DNA of 44,981 nucleotides from CAYPHJ01 sp964410485. Lineage in GTDB: Bacteria > Desulfobacterota > Binatia > UBA9968. The notes beneath the pieces are model-generated. The model saw nothing but the letters and a program-made list of their open reading frames with translations. It did not search any database and was not told the DNA's origin. Of the stretch, positions 34,420 to 43,506 are shown piece after piece. Made by a program: the position numbers and the translations under genes. The stretch is from the NCBI GenBank assembly GCA_964410485.1, contig CAYPHJ010000032.1:1-44981 (forward strand). The letters are read 5' to 3'. How positions within the stretch are numbered: position 1 is the stretch's first letter; the number at the start of each line of letters is the position of its first letter.

Positions 34420-35685
34420 ATGTCCTTTCTTGAAGCAACAGATCCTGAAGTGTATTCGGCAATTCACAAAGAAACCCAAAGGCTTGAGCGCAATCTGGAA
34501 CTCATCGCCTCCGAAAACGTCGTGAGCGAGGCTGTTTTGGAAGCCCAAGGCTGCGTCATGACGAACAAATACGCGGAGGGCTATCCCAAAAAGAGATACT
34601 ACGGTGGCTGCGAGTTCGTCGACGAGGTTGAGGAGCTAGCTATTGCCCGGGCGAAGAAACTCTTTAGCGCGGAGCATGTCAATGTGCAGCCTCATTCGGG
34701 AACCCAGGCGAACATGGCGATCTACTTATCGGTTCTCAAGCCGGGCGACGCCTATCTCGGAATGAATCTCGCCCATGGCGGTCACCTGTCCATGGGCAGC
34801 CCGGTCAATTTCTCCGGAATACTATACCGAGTGATCCCGTACGGAGTTTCCGAAAAGACCGAAACGCTGGACTATGATGAATTGGCGAACCTTGCGCGAG
34901 AGCACAGACCGAAGCTGATCGTTGCCGGGGCGAGCGCATACCCACGAACGATTGACTACAAGAGATTTCGTGAGATCGCAGATAAAGTGGGCGCCTTGCT
35001 CATGGTCGACATGGCCCATATCGCAGGCTTAGTGGCGGCGGGGCTGCAGCCGAGTCCGGTTCCGTATGCGGATTTTGTCACAACAACGACTCATAAAACG
35101 CTACGGGGACCCCGAGGTGGCATGATTCTATGCCGGGCGGAACATGCCAAGTCGATTGACAGCAAGGTTTTTCCCGGACTACAGGGCGGTCCGCTGATGC
35201 ATATTATTGCGGCGAAGGCTGTGGCTTTGAAAGAGGCGTTAAGCCCCGAATTCAAAACGTACCAGCAGCAGATCGTGGATAATGCGCGCTGCCTGGCGAA
35301 ATGCCTCGCTTCGGGAGGATTTCGGCTAATCTCCGGCGGAACCGACAATCACTTGATGCTCGTGGATCTGCGTAGCTCCGAGCTCACAGGCAAAGTAGCC
35401 CAGGAAGCTCTGGACAAGGCGCGAATTACGGTCAACAAGAACGCCGTTCCCTTCGATACCCGGTCTCCTTTCGTAACGAGCGGAATCAGAATTGGTACTC
35501 CGGCCGTTACGAGCCGCGGCATGAAGCAGAACGAGATGGAGCTTATCGGCGGTTTCATCGTGCGCGCGCTTGAGCACGCCGGCGCCGAGCCTGTTCTGCG
35601 TTCCATCGGTGACGAGGTGGGCGAATTGTGTAAAAAGTTTCCGGTTTACCCGCACAGGCTTACAAGGCTCGACGATCGAGGTTAA
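34420..35685 (+). CDS. glyA: Serine hydroxymethyltransferase
   Basis: 421 residues, normal length. This PLP enzyme converts serine and tetrahydrofolate to glycine and methylene-THF (EC 2.1.2.1). The PLP lysine is Lys226 in TTTTHKTLRGPRGG. Other motifs are ELIASENVVS, YAEGYPKKRYYGGCEFVDEV, VNVQPHSGTQANMA and LVDMAHIAGLVAAGL. It lies between rpiB and nrdR as in many deltaproteobacterial-type genomes. Confidence 0.98.
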   Translation: MSFLEATDPEVYSAIHKETQRLERNLELIASENVVSEAVLEAQGCVMTNKYAEGYPKKRYYGGCEFVDEVEELAIARAKKLFSAEHVNVQPHSGTQANMAIYLSVLKPGDAYLGMNLAHGGHLSMGSPVNFSGILYRVIPYGVSEKTETLDYDELANLAREHRPKLIVAGASAYPRTIDYKRFREIADKVGALLMVDMAHIAGLVAAGLQPSPVPYADFVTTTTHKTLRGPRGGMILCRAEHAKSIDSKVFPGLQGGPLMHIIAAKAVALKEALSPEFKTYQQQIVDNARCLAKCLASGGFRLISGGTDNHLMLVDLRSSELTGKVAQEALDKARITVNKNAVPFDTRSPFVTSGIRIGTPAVTSRGMKQNEMELIGGFIVRALEHAGAEPVLRSIGDEVGELCKKFPVYPHRLTRLDDRG

Positions 35686-35743
35686 GGCGTAGCAAATCTA
35701 GCATCGCCTTATCCGCCGCGATCGCGAGCTGCATTTCTTTGCC

Positions 35744-36244
35744 ATGAAATGTCCGTTTTGTCACGAGACCGACAACCGGGTCATCGATTCTCGGCTGAGC
35801 AAAGACAGCAACATGATCCGCCGACGACGGGAATGTACGCGTTGCAGCCGCCGCTTCACCACTTACGAGAGGGTCGAAGAAATGATGCCGCTGGTGGTCA
35901 AGAAGGACGGGCGGCGTGAGAGTTACGATAGGATAAAGATCATTAACGGGCTCAAGCGGGCGTGCGAAAAGCGGCCGGTCAGTATCAATACCATCGAGGC
36001 GATCGCGGACCGCATCGAGCGCTCCCTTCAAGAGCGCGGCGAAAAGGAAATTGCCAGTTCCGTGATCGGCGAGTCGGCGATGCGGGAACTTCATGATACA
36101 GACCCGGTAGCTTACGTCCGTTTTGCTTCCGTTTACCGCTCCTTCAAGGACATCAATGAATTTATGGTCGAGCTCGAAGAGCTGATCAAAGAGCGAAAAA
36201 GCGCTCCCGCGAGGACAGACGGCTCCCGCCAGAGAAGGGACTAA
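35744..36244 (+). CDS. nrdR: Transcriptional repressor NrdR
   Basis: 166 residues. An N-terminal zinc ribbon (MKCPFCHETDNRVIDSR and ECTRCSRRFTTYE) is followed by an ATP-cone domain (about 49-140; LVVKKDGRRESYDRIKIING). NrdR senses ATP/dATP and represses ribonucleotide reductase genes. No reductase gene or obvious NrdR box is in the window. It is placed between glyA and ribD (4 bp before the ribD start), a common arrangement. Confidence 0.97.
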   Translation: MKCPFCHETDNRVIDSRLSKDSNMIRRRRECTRCSRRFTTYERVEEMMPLVVKKDGRRESYDRIKIINGLKRACEKRPVSINTIEAIADRIERSLQERGEKEIASSVIGESAMRELHDTDPVAYVRFASVYRSFKDINEFMVELEELIKERKSAPARTDGSRQRRD

Positions 36245-36248
36245 ACGT

Positions 36249-37352
36249 TTGTCCGGCGCTATTGAAAACGATCAAGACAAGCATTACATGCGCATGGCCC
36301 TGCGGCTGGCGCTTAAGGCGGCGGGACGGACAAGCCCCAATCCTATGGTCGGGGCGGTGTTGGTCAGGCAACGGAAGGTCATTGCCACGGGCTATCACAA
36401 AATGGCCGGAGAAGATCACGCCGAGATCGTTGCGCTCAAACGTGCCGGTGATGGGGCCAAAGGGGCCACCCTCTATATCAATCTTGAACCCTGCAGCCAT
36501 CAGGGAAGAACCCCACCATGCACGACATCGCTGATACGCGCCGGTATCCGCACCGTAGTTGCGGGGATGAAGGATCCCAATCCGCTCGTGCGCGGAAGCG
36601 GGTTGCGGCGACTCAGACGGGCGGGAATCGCCGTTCGAGTCGGCGCACTGGAGCAGGAGTGCCGCGCGTTAAACGAGGCATTCGCCAAATACATTACACG
36701 GGGGCTGCCTTTCGTCACGTTAAAGCTGGCGGCATCCCTCGATGGCAAAATCGCCGCCGGGAGCGGAGAGGCGCGTTGGATCAGCAGTGAACAGTCCCGC
36801 CGCGCCGTCCATCGCTTGCGCAACCAGGTGGACGCGGTTCTTGTAGGGGCGGGTACCGTTATCGCCGATGACCCTCAGCTGACTTGCCGGATCCCGCGCG
36901 GAAGAAACCCCTGGCGCGTGGTGTTGGATGCCAGGTTGCGAATTCCGTTATCAGCCAAGGTGCTGCATCAGCGCGATCCGCAGAAGACCATTGTCGTTAC
37001 GAGCCTGGATGCAGCTGAACGTAAGGTCCGCGCGCTGGCGGATTTAGGCGTTCAGGTCTGGCGACTCGAGGCCCCGAACGGGCGAATTCCGTGGCTCCCG
37101 TGTCTCAGAAAGATCGCAGCCCTGGGTCTTGTCAGCGTGATGATCGAAGGTGGAGGCATCACGGCATCTTGGGCGTTGCAGGACAAGATCGTTGACAAGC
37201 TGCTGTTTTTTTATGCGCCCAAGATTCTCGGCGGCGAAGGCCGAGTAATGATTGACGGGTTGGAGATCATGCGTATGAGCGAAGCGCTTGCGGTGCGCCG
37301 CCTGCAAGTCAAGAAAACAGGCAGCGACTTTGTGGTATCGGGCTATCTGTAA
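36249..37352 (+). CDS. ribD: Bifunctional riboflavin biosynthesis deaminase/reductase RibD
   Basis: 367 residues from TTG 36249; ATG 36288 is an alternative that would trim 13 residues. The deaminase domain (1-150) has zinc ligands in DHAEIVAL and PCSHQGRTPPC. The reductase domain (150-367) has FVTLKLAASLDGKIA, VLVGAGTVIADDPQLTCR and MIEGGGITASW. It catalyses two steps from the GTP cyclohydrolase II product towards 5-amino-6-ribitylaminouracil (EC 3.5.4.26 and 1.1.1.193). It is first of the ribD-ribE-ribBA-ribH set. No FMN riboswitch is seen before it. Confidence 0.95.
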   Translation: MSGAIENDQDKHYMRMALRLALKAAGRTSPNPMVGAVLVRQRKVIATGYHKMAGEDHAEIVALKRAGDGAKGATLYINLEPCSHQGRTPPCTTSLIRAGIRTVVAGMKDPNPLVRGSGLRRLRRAGIAVRVGALEQECRALNEAFAKYITRGLPFVTLKLAASLDGKIAAGSGEARWISSEQSRRAVHRLRNQVDAVLVGAGTVIADDPQLTCRIPRGRNPWRVVLDARLRIPLSAKVLHQRDPQKTIVVTSLDAAERKVRALADLGVQVWRLEAPNGRIPWLPCLRKIAALGLVSVMIEGGGITASWALQDKIVDKLLFFYAPKILGGEGRVMIDGLEIMRMSEALAVRRLQVKKTGSDFVVSGYL

Positions 37353-37364
37353 GATGCTGCCTAA

Positions 37365-37480
37365 GGCGTATGGCATATGGCTTATTGTGCGGATGCCTGC
37401 GGTCCATATGCCATAGAGCAAGGCGAGCCATACGCCATAAGCCTATATGCCATAAGCCTATATGCCATAAGCCATAAGCC
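37365..37480. repeat. Short tandem and inverted repeats between ribD and ribE
   Basis: A 15-bp unit (GCCTATATGCCATAA) is tandemly duplicated at 37441-37455 and 37456-37470, flanked by GCCATAA copies at 37434-37440 and 37471-37477. Inverted pairs also occur: GGCGTATGGC (37365-37374) with GCCATACGCC (37427-37436), and GGCATATGG (37372-37380) with CCATATGCC (37404-37412). The ribE ATG follows the last unit directly, leaving no ordinary ribosome binding site. Confidence 0.75.
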
Positions 37481-38077
37481 ATGTTTACCGGCTTAATTGA
37501 AGACGTTGGTGTGATCACGGAGTGTAAGCGGGAGAAGGGCTCTGCGCGACTGAAGGTAGGCACACGTTTGGCGCTTCGAACCATGGAGCTGGGGGCGAGC
37601 ATCGCTGTCAACGGCGCGTGCCTGACCATTGTGCGCAAAGGGAAGCACGATTTTACCGTCGATGTTTCACCCGAAACGCTGAAGCGAACCAACCTGAAAA
37701 GCCTCGGGCGCGACAGACCGGTAAACCTTGAACGCCCTTTGTGCTTGCAGGACAGAATCGGAGGGCATCTCGTTACGGGACACGTGGATGGGCTGGCCAC
37801 GGTCGAGACGATTAGAACTCAAAAGGAATTCACTTTTTTCACATTTCGGGCCGCGACTTCGATCGCATCCCTGATCGTTAGCAAGGGTTCGGTTGCGGTC
37901 GATGGCATCAGCTTGACCGTCAACGAATGCAACGGGTCGCGGTTTTCCGTTGCCATCATTCCCTTTACGCTGGCACACACTAATTTGCGCGCTCGTGGGG
38001 TTGGTGATAAAGTCAACCTCGAAACGGATCTGATCGGCAAGTACGTCTACAAATTCTTGCAACACCGAGCCAGGTAA
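37481..38077 (+). CDS. ribE: Riboflavin synthase alpha subunit
   Basis: 198 residues made of two homologous lumazine-binding barrels (1-97 and 98-190), each with the family pattern: MFTGLIEDVG, SIAVNGACLTI, FTVDVSPETL, then GGHLVTGHVDGLA, SVAVDGISLTVNEC. The enzyme dismutates 6,7-dimethyl-8-ribityllumazine to riboflavin (EC 2.5.1.9). The start follows repeats instead of a Shine-Dalgarno sequence, so its translation may be unusual or coupled. Confidence 0.96.
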   Translation: MFTGLIEDVGVITECKREKGSARLKVGTRLALRTMELGASIAVNGACLTIVRKGKHDFTVDVSPETLKRTNLKSLGRDRPVNLERPLCLQDRIGGHLVTGHVDGLATVETIRTQKEFTFFTFRAATSIASLIVSKGSVAVDGISLTVNECNGSRFSVAIIPFTLAHTNLRARGVGDKVNLETDLIGKYVYKFLQHRAR

Positions 38078-38086
38078 AGTGCGCAT

Positions 38087-39313
38087 ATGCCTATCTCTTC
38101 GATTGAGCAAGGTCTGGAGGCTCTGCGCGAGGGGCGCCTGGTTATTCTTGTCAACGAAGAGGCGCCCGACAGCGACGGTTTTTTTTGCCTGCCGGCTGAG
38201 CGCGTGACGGCCGAGGCCGTGAACCACGTGCTCCACTTCGGTCGCGGTGTCATCTATCTGGCTCTAACCGACGAGCGCATCAAGCAGCTCGGGATCTTGC
38301 TCATTCCTCAGGACAATAGCGCGCTTATCGGCCATTTGTTTGGCGCGGCCTTTACCATTCCCGTAGAAGGGGTTCGTGGTATTTCGGCGAAGGGCCGTGC
38401 TCACACGATTCGAGCGGCCGTCGCGGACGAGACTGGACGCGAAGAGCTGGTGGTTCCGGGTCATGTCCAACCCATTCAGGCGCGCAGCGGCGGTGTTCTG
38501 GCTCGTTCAGGACGCGCCGAGGCGTCCATCGATATGGCACGTCTGGCAGGCTTTAAACCGGCCGGGATGATCTGCCAGATTCTGCGCGATGACGGCGCGG
38601 TGGCGCTCTTGCCGGACTTGGAGGCGATTTCGAAGCGGCACGGCCACAAAATTATTTCGGTGGCTAACTTGATCGCTTATCGTTTGCGCAACGAAAGCCT
38701 GGTCAAGCGTGTGGCGGAAGAAACGTTCCCGACGATCCACGGCGGCATTTACAGGGCAATTGTTTTTCGTAATGAGGTTGACGGGACGGAGCACATGGCG
38801 CTCGTCAAAGGTGAGCTCGAGAACAGCGAGGGCTTGTTGGTTCGTCTGCACTCAGAGTGCCTTACGGGAGATGTATTTGGTTCAGAGCGATGTGATTGCG
38901 GCGATCAGATCCGGCAGTCGCTCAGGTTGATCGACCAGCAAGGCAAGGGCATCTTGATTTATATGCACCAGGAGGGTAGGGGCATCGGTCTCACCAATAA
39001 GATCAAGGCCTATGCTTTGCAAGATAAGGGTCTGGATACGGTTGAAGCCAATCTGGAGCTGGGATTCAAAGCGGATCTGCGCGACTACGGCATCGGAGCC
39101 CAGATTTTGCGTGATCTTGGCGTCCAAAAAGTGCGCTTGTTGACCAACAATCCGAGAAAGATCTCTGGCGTTGAAGCATACGGCTTGAAAGTGGTGGAAC
39201 GCGTTCCACTTGAAGTAGCGCCTCGCGAAACAAATATCCATTATCTGCGCACGAAACAAAAAAAGCTGGGTCACATTTTCTCCAGCCTCGAGTCGAAACC
39301 CGCGAAGCCGTAA
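38087..39313 (+). CDS. ribA: RibBA-type protein: GTP cyclohydrolase II with a degenerate DHBP synthase domain
   Basis: 408 residues. The C-terminal GTP cyclohydrolase II (about 205-400, EC 3.5.4.25) is complete: zinc site ECLTGDVFGSERCDCG, HQEGRGIGLTNKIKAYALQD, LRDYGIGAQIL, LTNNPRKISG. The N-terminal DHBP synthase fold (1-200) is recognisable (LEALREGR, PGHVQP, RLAGFKPAGM), but its active site is altered. The usual DEDRENEGD loop reads NEEAPDSDGFF (residues 23-33). The metal-binding His of GHTEA is Arg143 (GRAEA), and the Glu of the CEL/CEI motif is Gln164. That half is probably inactive. It lies in the rib operon between ribE and ribH. Confidence 0.93.
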   Translation: MPISSIEQGLEALREGRLVILVNEEAPDSDGFFCLPAERVTAEAVNHVLHFGRGVIYLALTDERIKQLGILLIPQDNSALIGHLFGAAFTIPVEGVRGISAKGRAHTIRAAVADETGREELVVPGHVQPIQARSGGVLARSGRAEASIDMARLAGFKPAGMICQILRDDGAVALLPDLEAISKRHGHKIISVANLIAYRLRNESLVKRVAEETFPTIHGGIYRAIVFRNEVDGTEHMALVKGELENSEGLLVRLHSECLTGDVFGSERCDCGDQIRQSLRLIDQQGKGILIYMHQEGRGIGLTNKIKAYALQDKGLDTVEANLELGFKADLRDYGIGAQILRDLGVQKVRLLTNNPRKISGVEAYGLKVVERVPLEVAPRETNIHYLRTKQKKLGHIFSSLESKPAKP

Positions 39314-39330
39314 GCGCGAACCGTGCACCC

Positions 39331-39801
39331 ATGACCCCAGTCGTTGAAGGCAAGCTCGATGCGTGCGGCCTCAAATTCGGCATCATTGTCAGCCGGTTTA
39401 ACGGATTTATTACGGAAAAGCTGCTCCAGGGTGCCATTGAGGCGCTGACAAGTCATGGTGGCGAAGATCAAAACATCACGGTTGTCCGCGTCCCAGGGGC
39501 TTTTGAGATCCCTCTGGTGGCTATGAAAATGGCGGCGAGCGGCAAATACCACGCGTTGGTGTGCTTGGGAGCAGTGGTCCGCGGCGAAACGCCTCACTTC
39601 GAATACGTCTCGGACGCCGTAACCCATGGCGTCAGCAGAGCCATCGATAAATATGAGATCCCCATCGCGTTCGGCGTGCTGACCACGAACAGTGTGGAGC
39701 AAGCGATGGAGCGCTCGGGTGTGAAAGACGCCAACAAAGGATACGAGGCGGCACTGACGGCGATCGAAATGGTCAACGTCGTGCGCCAAATCTCATCGTG
39801 A
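39331..39801 (+). CDS. ribH: 6,7-dimethyl-8-ribityllumazine synthase
   Basis: 156 residues, normal length. RFNGFITEKLLQGAIEAL, VPGAFEIPLVAMKMA, LGAVVRGETPHFEYVSDAV (catalytic His in the PHFEYV segment) and PIAFGVLTTNSVEQAMER are the family motifs. It condenses 5-amino-6-ribitylaminouracil with 3,4-dihydroxy-2-butanone 4-phosphate (EC 2.5.1.78), so a source of DHBP is needed even though the RibB half next door looks inactive. Confidence 0.97.
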   Translation: MTPVVEGKLDACGLKFGIIVSRFNGFITEKLLQGAIEALTSHGGEDQNITVVRVPGAFEIPLVAMKMAASGKYHALVCLGAVVRGETPHFEYVSDAVTHGVSRAIDKYEIPIAFGVLTTNSVEQAMERSGVKDANKGYEAALTAIEMVNVVRQISS

Positions 39802-39858
39802 CATTGCCTTGCAATGTTACCGAGCGCGGCCACTCAATTCAGACAAGGACGACGAGCC

Positions 39859-40272
39859 ATGGGCACGAGACGCAAAGGGCGGGAACTCGCTCTTCAAGCA
39901 CTTTACCAGATCGAGTTGACCGGCGATGCTTCCACGGCCGCGGTAGAGCTTTTTTTGAAACACTTCGAAGGTAGTCGAGAGGCGAAGGATTTTGCCCGCC
40001 GTTTGGTCCTGGGAGTCGTTGGCAAGCAGGCGGAAATCGACCGGTTGATCGAGAAATGCACAGAACACTGGAAACTCATGCGCCTGGCCAAGATCGATCT
40101 GATCATACTGCGCGTGGCCACCTATGAATTGGTTTTCTGTCCCGATATTCCCCTGAACGTCAGCTTGGATGAAGCCATCGAGATTGGCAAGCGGTTCGGT
40201 TCGGGAGACTCGCCAAGTTTCATCAATGGCGTCCTCGACCAGGTGGCGCAATCAAGCGGCCTGAAGGCTTAG
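39859..40272 (+). CDS. nusB: Transcription antitermination protein NusB
   Basis: 137 residues from ATG 39859. AAGGA lies about 10 nt before it, and MGTRRKGRELALQALYQIEL is the usual N-terminus; the frame is open to ATG 39814. The all-helical fold shows FARRLVLGVVGKQAEIDRLI, LMRLAKIDLIILRVATYEL and SLDEAIEIGKRFGSGDSPSF. NusB joins the rRNA antitermination complex with NusE. It follows ribH, as in many bacteria. Confidence 0.96.
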   Translation: MGTRRKGRELALQALYQIELTGDASTAAVELFLKHFEGSREAKDFARRLVLGVVGKQAEIDRLIEKCTEHWKLMRLAKIDLIILRVATYELVFCPDIPLNVSLDEAIEIGKRFGSGDSPSFINGVLDQVAQSSGLKA

Positions 40273-40284
40273 TGACGTGTAGTG

Positions 40285-42882
40285 ATGGAAGAGCGCTATA
40301 ACGCCAAAAGCATTGAAGAGAAGTGGCAGCGCGTCTGGGCTGAAAGAAAAAGCTTCGAGGCGATCGAACAAGCGAGCAATGCCAAATACTATGTGCTTGA
40401 GATGTTTCCTTATCCCTCGGGTCGTATCCATATGGGCCATGTGCGCAACTACTCCATTGGCGATGTGATCGCGCGCTATAAGCGCATGCGCGGTTATAGC
40501 GTTCTTCATCCCATGGGCTGGGATGCGTTTGGCCTTCCGGCGGAGAATGCCGCCATCGAACGCGGCGTGCACCCGGAGAGCTGGACTCGCGAGAACATTC
40601 TCTATATGAAAACCCAGCTGCAGCGCCTGGGGCTCTCCTACGATTGGGACCGCGAGATCGCCACTTGCGAGCCCGACTACTACATCTGGAATCAGTGGAT
40701 CTTCTTGCAGTTTTTTAAGCGCGGCTTGGCGTACAAGAAAATGTCCGCCGTGAATTGGTGCCCGTCGTGCGAGACTGTTCTTGCCAATGAGCAGGTGATC
40801 GAGGGGTTGTGCTGGCGCTGCGAGACCTTGGCGGTGCAAAAAGAACTCGAACAGTGGTTTTTTCGCATCACAAATTATGCCGAGGAACTGCTTGAGGATT
40901 TAGAGCGTCTTTCCGGCTGGCCTGAAAAGGTCGTGACCATGCAGCGCCACTGGATCGGCAAGTCCACGGGCGCTGAAATTTTGTTTCCCGTCGTGGGGCG
41001 TAACGGCTCATTGCGCGTTTTTACCACGCGGCAGGACACGGTCTATGGCGCTACTTTTGTTTCCCTCGCGGTCGAGCATCCGTTGGCTGCAGAGTTGGCC
41101 CGCGGCGGCGCGCAGGAACAAGCCGTCGAGGATTTCATCGACCGCATAAAACAGACGAGTCCCGGAAACAGAGGCGCGGAAGACGCCGAGAAGCAAGGTG
41201 TTTTCACCGGTGCCTATTGCCTGAATCCTTTCACAGGCGAGCAGATTCCGATCTACCTGGCCAATTTTGTTCTCATGGAGTACGGCACGGGTGTTGTAAT
41301 GGCGGTGCCGGCTCACGACCAAAGGGATTTCGAGTTTGCGCGCAAATACTCGTTGCCCGTGCGCGTTGTGATTCAGCCCACGGACCGGGAGCTCAGAGCG
41401 GAGGAGCTGACGGAAGCCTACGTTGAAGACGGGGTCATGGTTGCCAGCGGTCCCTTCTCGGGGCTGGCGAACACGGAGGGAAAGAAGAAGATTGTCGGCT
41501 ATCTGGAACAGAAAGGATGGGGCAGACAGGCCGTCCGCTATCGGCTGCGCGATTGGGGCGTGTCGCGGCAACGCTATTGGGGCACGCCGATTCCCATTCT
41601 TTACTGCGACGCCTGTGGGGTTGTTGCCGTTCCGGAGGAACAGCTGCCGGTGCGGCTGCCCAAGGACGTGCCGTTCACCGGCAAGCGCGGTTCGCCTTTG
41701 CTGGAGAGCGACTTTTTTCTCCAAGCGGAATGCCCCCGATGTGGGGGTCGCGCCCGCCGGGAGACCGACACGATGGACACTTTCGTCGATTCTTCTTGGT
41801 ATTTTCTACGCTACACGTCACCGCAATTTAGCTCAGGGCCTTTTGACCCGAACAAGGCAAAGCATTGGATGGCCGTCGATCAGTACATCGGCGGCATAGA
41901 GCACGCGGTTCTTCACTTACTCTATGCGCGCTTCTTTACCAAAGCGCTTAGAGATCTCGGTCTTACGAGCGTCGATGAGCCGTTCACGAATCTTTTGACG
42001 CAGGGCATGGTCTGCAAAGAAACCTATCGCTGCGTTGAGCATGGATGGCTCTTTCCGGCGGATTTGATCGGAGATGAGAAGGGGGGGTGGAAATGTTCTC
42101 AATGCAACCGGCCGGTAGAAAAAGGCCGAGTGGAAAAGATGTCCAAGTCCAAGAAAAATATTGTGGACCCGGAGGACCTGATCCACGCTTACGGCGCCGA
42201 CACCGCCCGGTTGTTTACACTCTTTGCCGCGCCGCCGGAGAAAGACCTGGAGTGGAGCGAGCAGGGAGTTGAGGGAGCGTACCGATTTTTGTCACGTCTG
42301 TGGCGGCTTGTGTTTCAACATCGTGAGCTTATCGTGGCACAGAAGCAAACAGGAGCCGAGAGTGAGCTTTCCCCCGACCTGCGCGACCTCAGACGGCAGA
42401 TTCACCGAACAATCAAGAAAGTGACCGATGATATCGAGGGTCGATTTCATTTCAATACGGCAATTGCGGCAATTATGGAGCTGCTAAATGCCTTGATGGC
42501 TACGGTCCAGGACGAGCGAAGGGCAATAGAAGGGCCGGGCATTGTGCGAGAAGGGATCGAGACCATCATTGTTCTTCTTGCCCCATTCGTCCCTCATCTG
42601 GCCAACGAGCTCTGGGAGCAACTCGGTCATCGGGAGCCTTTGGAGCAGATGGCGTGGCCTACCTGTTCTCAGCGCGCGCTTGAAGAAGAGCGCCGGCTCA
42701 TCGTCGTCCAGGTCAACGGCAAGGTGAGGGGACGGATCATGGTCTTGGCGGATGAGGGCCGGGACCGTATCGAGACGCAAGCGCTTGCTGAACCCAAGGT
42801 CAGAGCGTTTTTGGACGGCAAGAAAATCGAAAAGATTATTCATGTGCCGGGTCGCCTGATGAATATCGTTGCGGAGGGATGA
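40285..42882 (+). CDS. leuS: Leucyl-tRNA synthetase
   Basis: 865 residues from ATG 40285 (an overlapping GTG at 40282 is also possible). It charges tRNA-Leu (EC 6.1.1.4). The class I signature is HMGH at residues 49-52 and KMSKS from Lys618. The editing domain (about 220-410) carries TTRQDTVYGATF and the conserved MAVPAHDQRDFEFA. Zinc-like Cys pairs appear in WCPSCETV/CWRCE and in CYRCVEHG/CSQC. The C-terminal VQVNGKVRGRIMV is standard. It is 12 bp after nusB. Confidence 0.98.
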   Translation: MEERYNAKSIEEKWQRVWAERKSFEAIEQASNAKYYVLEMFPYPSGRIHMGHVRNYSIGDVIARYKRMRGYSVLHPMGWDAFGLPAENAAIERGVHPESWTRENILYMKTQLQRLGLSYDWDREIATCEPDYYIWNQWIFLQFFKRGLAYKKMSAVNWCPSCETVLANEQVIEGLCWRCETLAVQKELEQWFFRITNYAEELLEDLERLSGWPEKVVTMQRHWIGKSTGAEILFPVVGRNGSLRVFTTRQDTVYGATFVSLAVEHPLAAELARGGAQEQAVEDFIDRIKQTSPGNRGAEDAEKQGVFTGAYCLNPFTGEQIPIYLANFVLMEYGTGVVMAVPAHDQRDFEFARKYSLPVRVVIQPTDRELRAEELTEAYVEDGVMVASGPFSGLANTEGKKKIVGYLEQKGWGRQAVRYRLRDWGVSRQRYWGTPIPILYCDACGVVAVPEEQLPVRLPKDVPFTGKRGSPLLESDFFLQAECPRCGGRARRETDTMDTFVDSSWYFLRYTSPQFSSGPFDPNKAKHWMAVDQYIGGIEHAVLHLLYARFFTKALRDLGLTSVDEPFTNLLTQGMVCKETYRCVEHGWLFPADLIGDEKGGWKCSQCNRPVEKGRVEKMSKSKKNIVDPEDLIHAYGADTARLFTLFAAPPEKDLEWSEQGVEGAYRFLSRLWRLVFQHRELIVAQKQTGAESELSPDLRDLRRQIHRTIKKVTDDIEGRFHFNTAIAAIMELLNALMATVQDERRAIEGPGIVREGIETIIVLLAPFVPHLANELWEQLGHREPLEQMAWPTCSQRALEEERRLIVVQVNGKVRGRIMVLADEGRDRIETQALAEPKVRAFLDGKKIEKIIHVPGRLMNIVAEG

Positions 42883-42885
42883 CGA

Positions 42886-43488
42886 TTGAAACTGAAAAAT
42901 TCGCGGCGCACCGGGTATCTTTTTATCTGGCATGCCCTGTTCATTCTACACGGTTGCGGCTATCAGTTCGCCGAGCAGAGCGCGCTCTTGCCGAAGGATA
43001 TCCACACCGTTTACGTCGAACCGTTTATCGATCGCACCCGCGATGTTGGCCTGGGACAAGAGGTGACCTCGGCCGTTCGCAGTGAGTTTTACCGCGCCGG
43101 ACAGCTCCGGGTGGTTGACCGCATGGACGAGGCCGATGCCATTGTGGGCGGGGTGATCCGCTCTCTGCAAAGCCATGTCCTATCGGTTAACCGCAGGGAC
43201 TCGGTCCTACAGTATGAAACGATTTTGGCGGCGGAGGTCACGCTGAGACGTAGAGCACCGAGCGAAATTCTCTGGCGGCAGGGGCTGAATTTTTCCGAGG
43301 TTTACAGTGGCTCCAGGGCTGCGGTCGTAACGACTTCTCCGGAATTCAGACGCGGCACTTTGAACACGGCGGACGTGCGGCGCATGACCGATATTCAGCT
43401 CACCGAGAGTGAAGCCAGACAGGCGCGTACTCAGCTGATTAACAGTTTTGCACGTGAACTGCGTCAGCGCCTGATGGAAATGTTCTGA
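42886..43488 (+). CDS. lptE: LPS assembly lipoprotein LptE
   Basis: 200 residues from TTG 42886, which follows the leuS stop by 3 bp. A lipoprotein signal ends in HGCGYQF (Cys24); the GCGYxF motif is typical of LptE, the plug that sits in the LptD barrel and delivers LPS to the outer leaflet. The rest (VYVEPFIDRTRDVGLGQEVT, AIVGGVIRSLQS) matches the LptE/RlpB fold. With lpxC in the same window this supports a lipid A-based outer membrane. The following holA seen in many genomes is missing here. Confidence 0.9.
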   Translation: MKLKNSRRTGYLFIWHALFILHGCGYQFAEQSALLPKDIHTVYVEPFIDRTRDVGLGQEVTSAVRSEFYRAGQLRVVDRMDEADAIVGGVIRSLQSHVLSVNRRDSVLQYETILAAEVTLRRRAPSEILWRQGLNFSEVYSGSRAAVVTTSPEFRRGTLNTADVRRMTDIQLTESEARQARTQLINSFARELRQRLMEMF

Positions 43489-43506
43489 TGCGGGAGCGAG
43501 GCGGAA

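Noticed and set aside
36100..36260. Possible FMN riboswitch before the riboflavin genes
   Set aside because: ribD follows nrdR by 4 bp; there is no room for the element, and none of its conserved boxes is visible inside nrdR.
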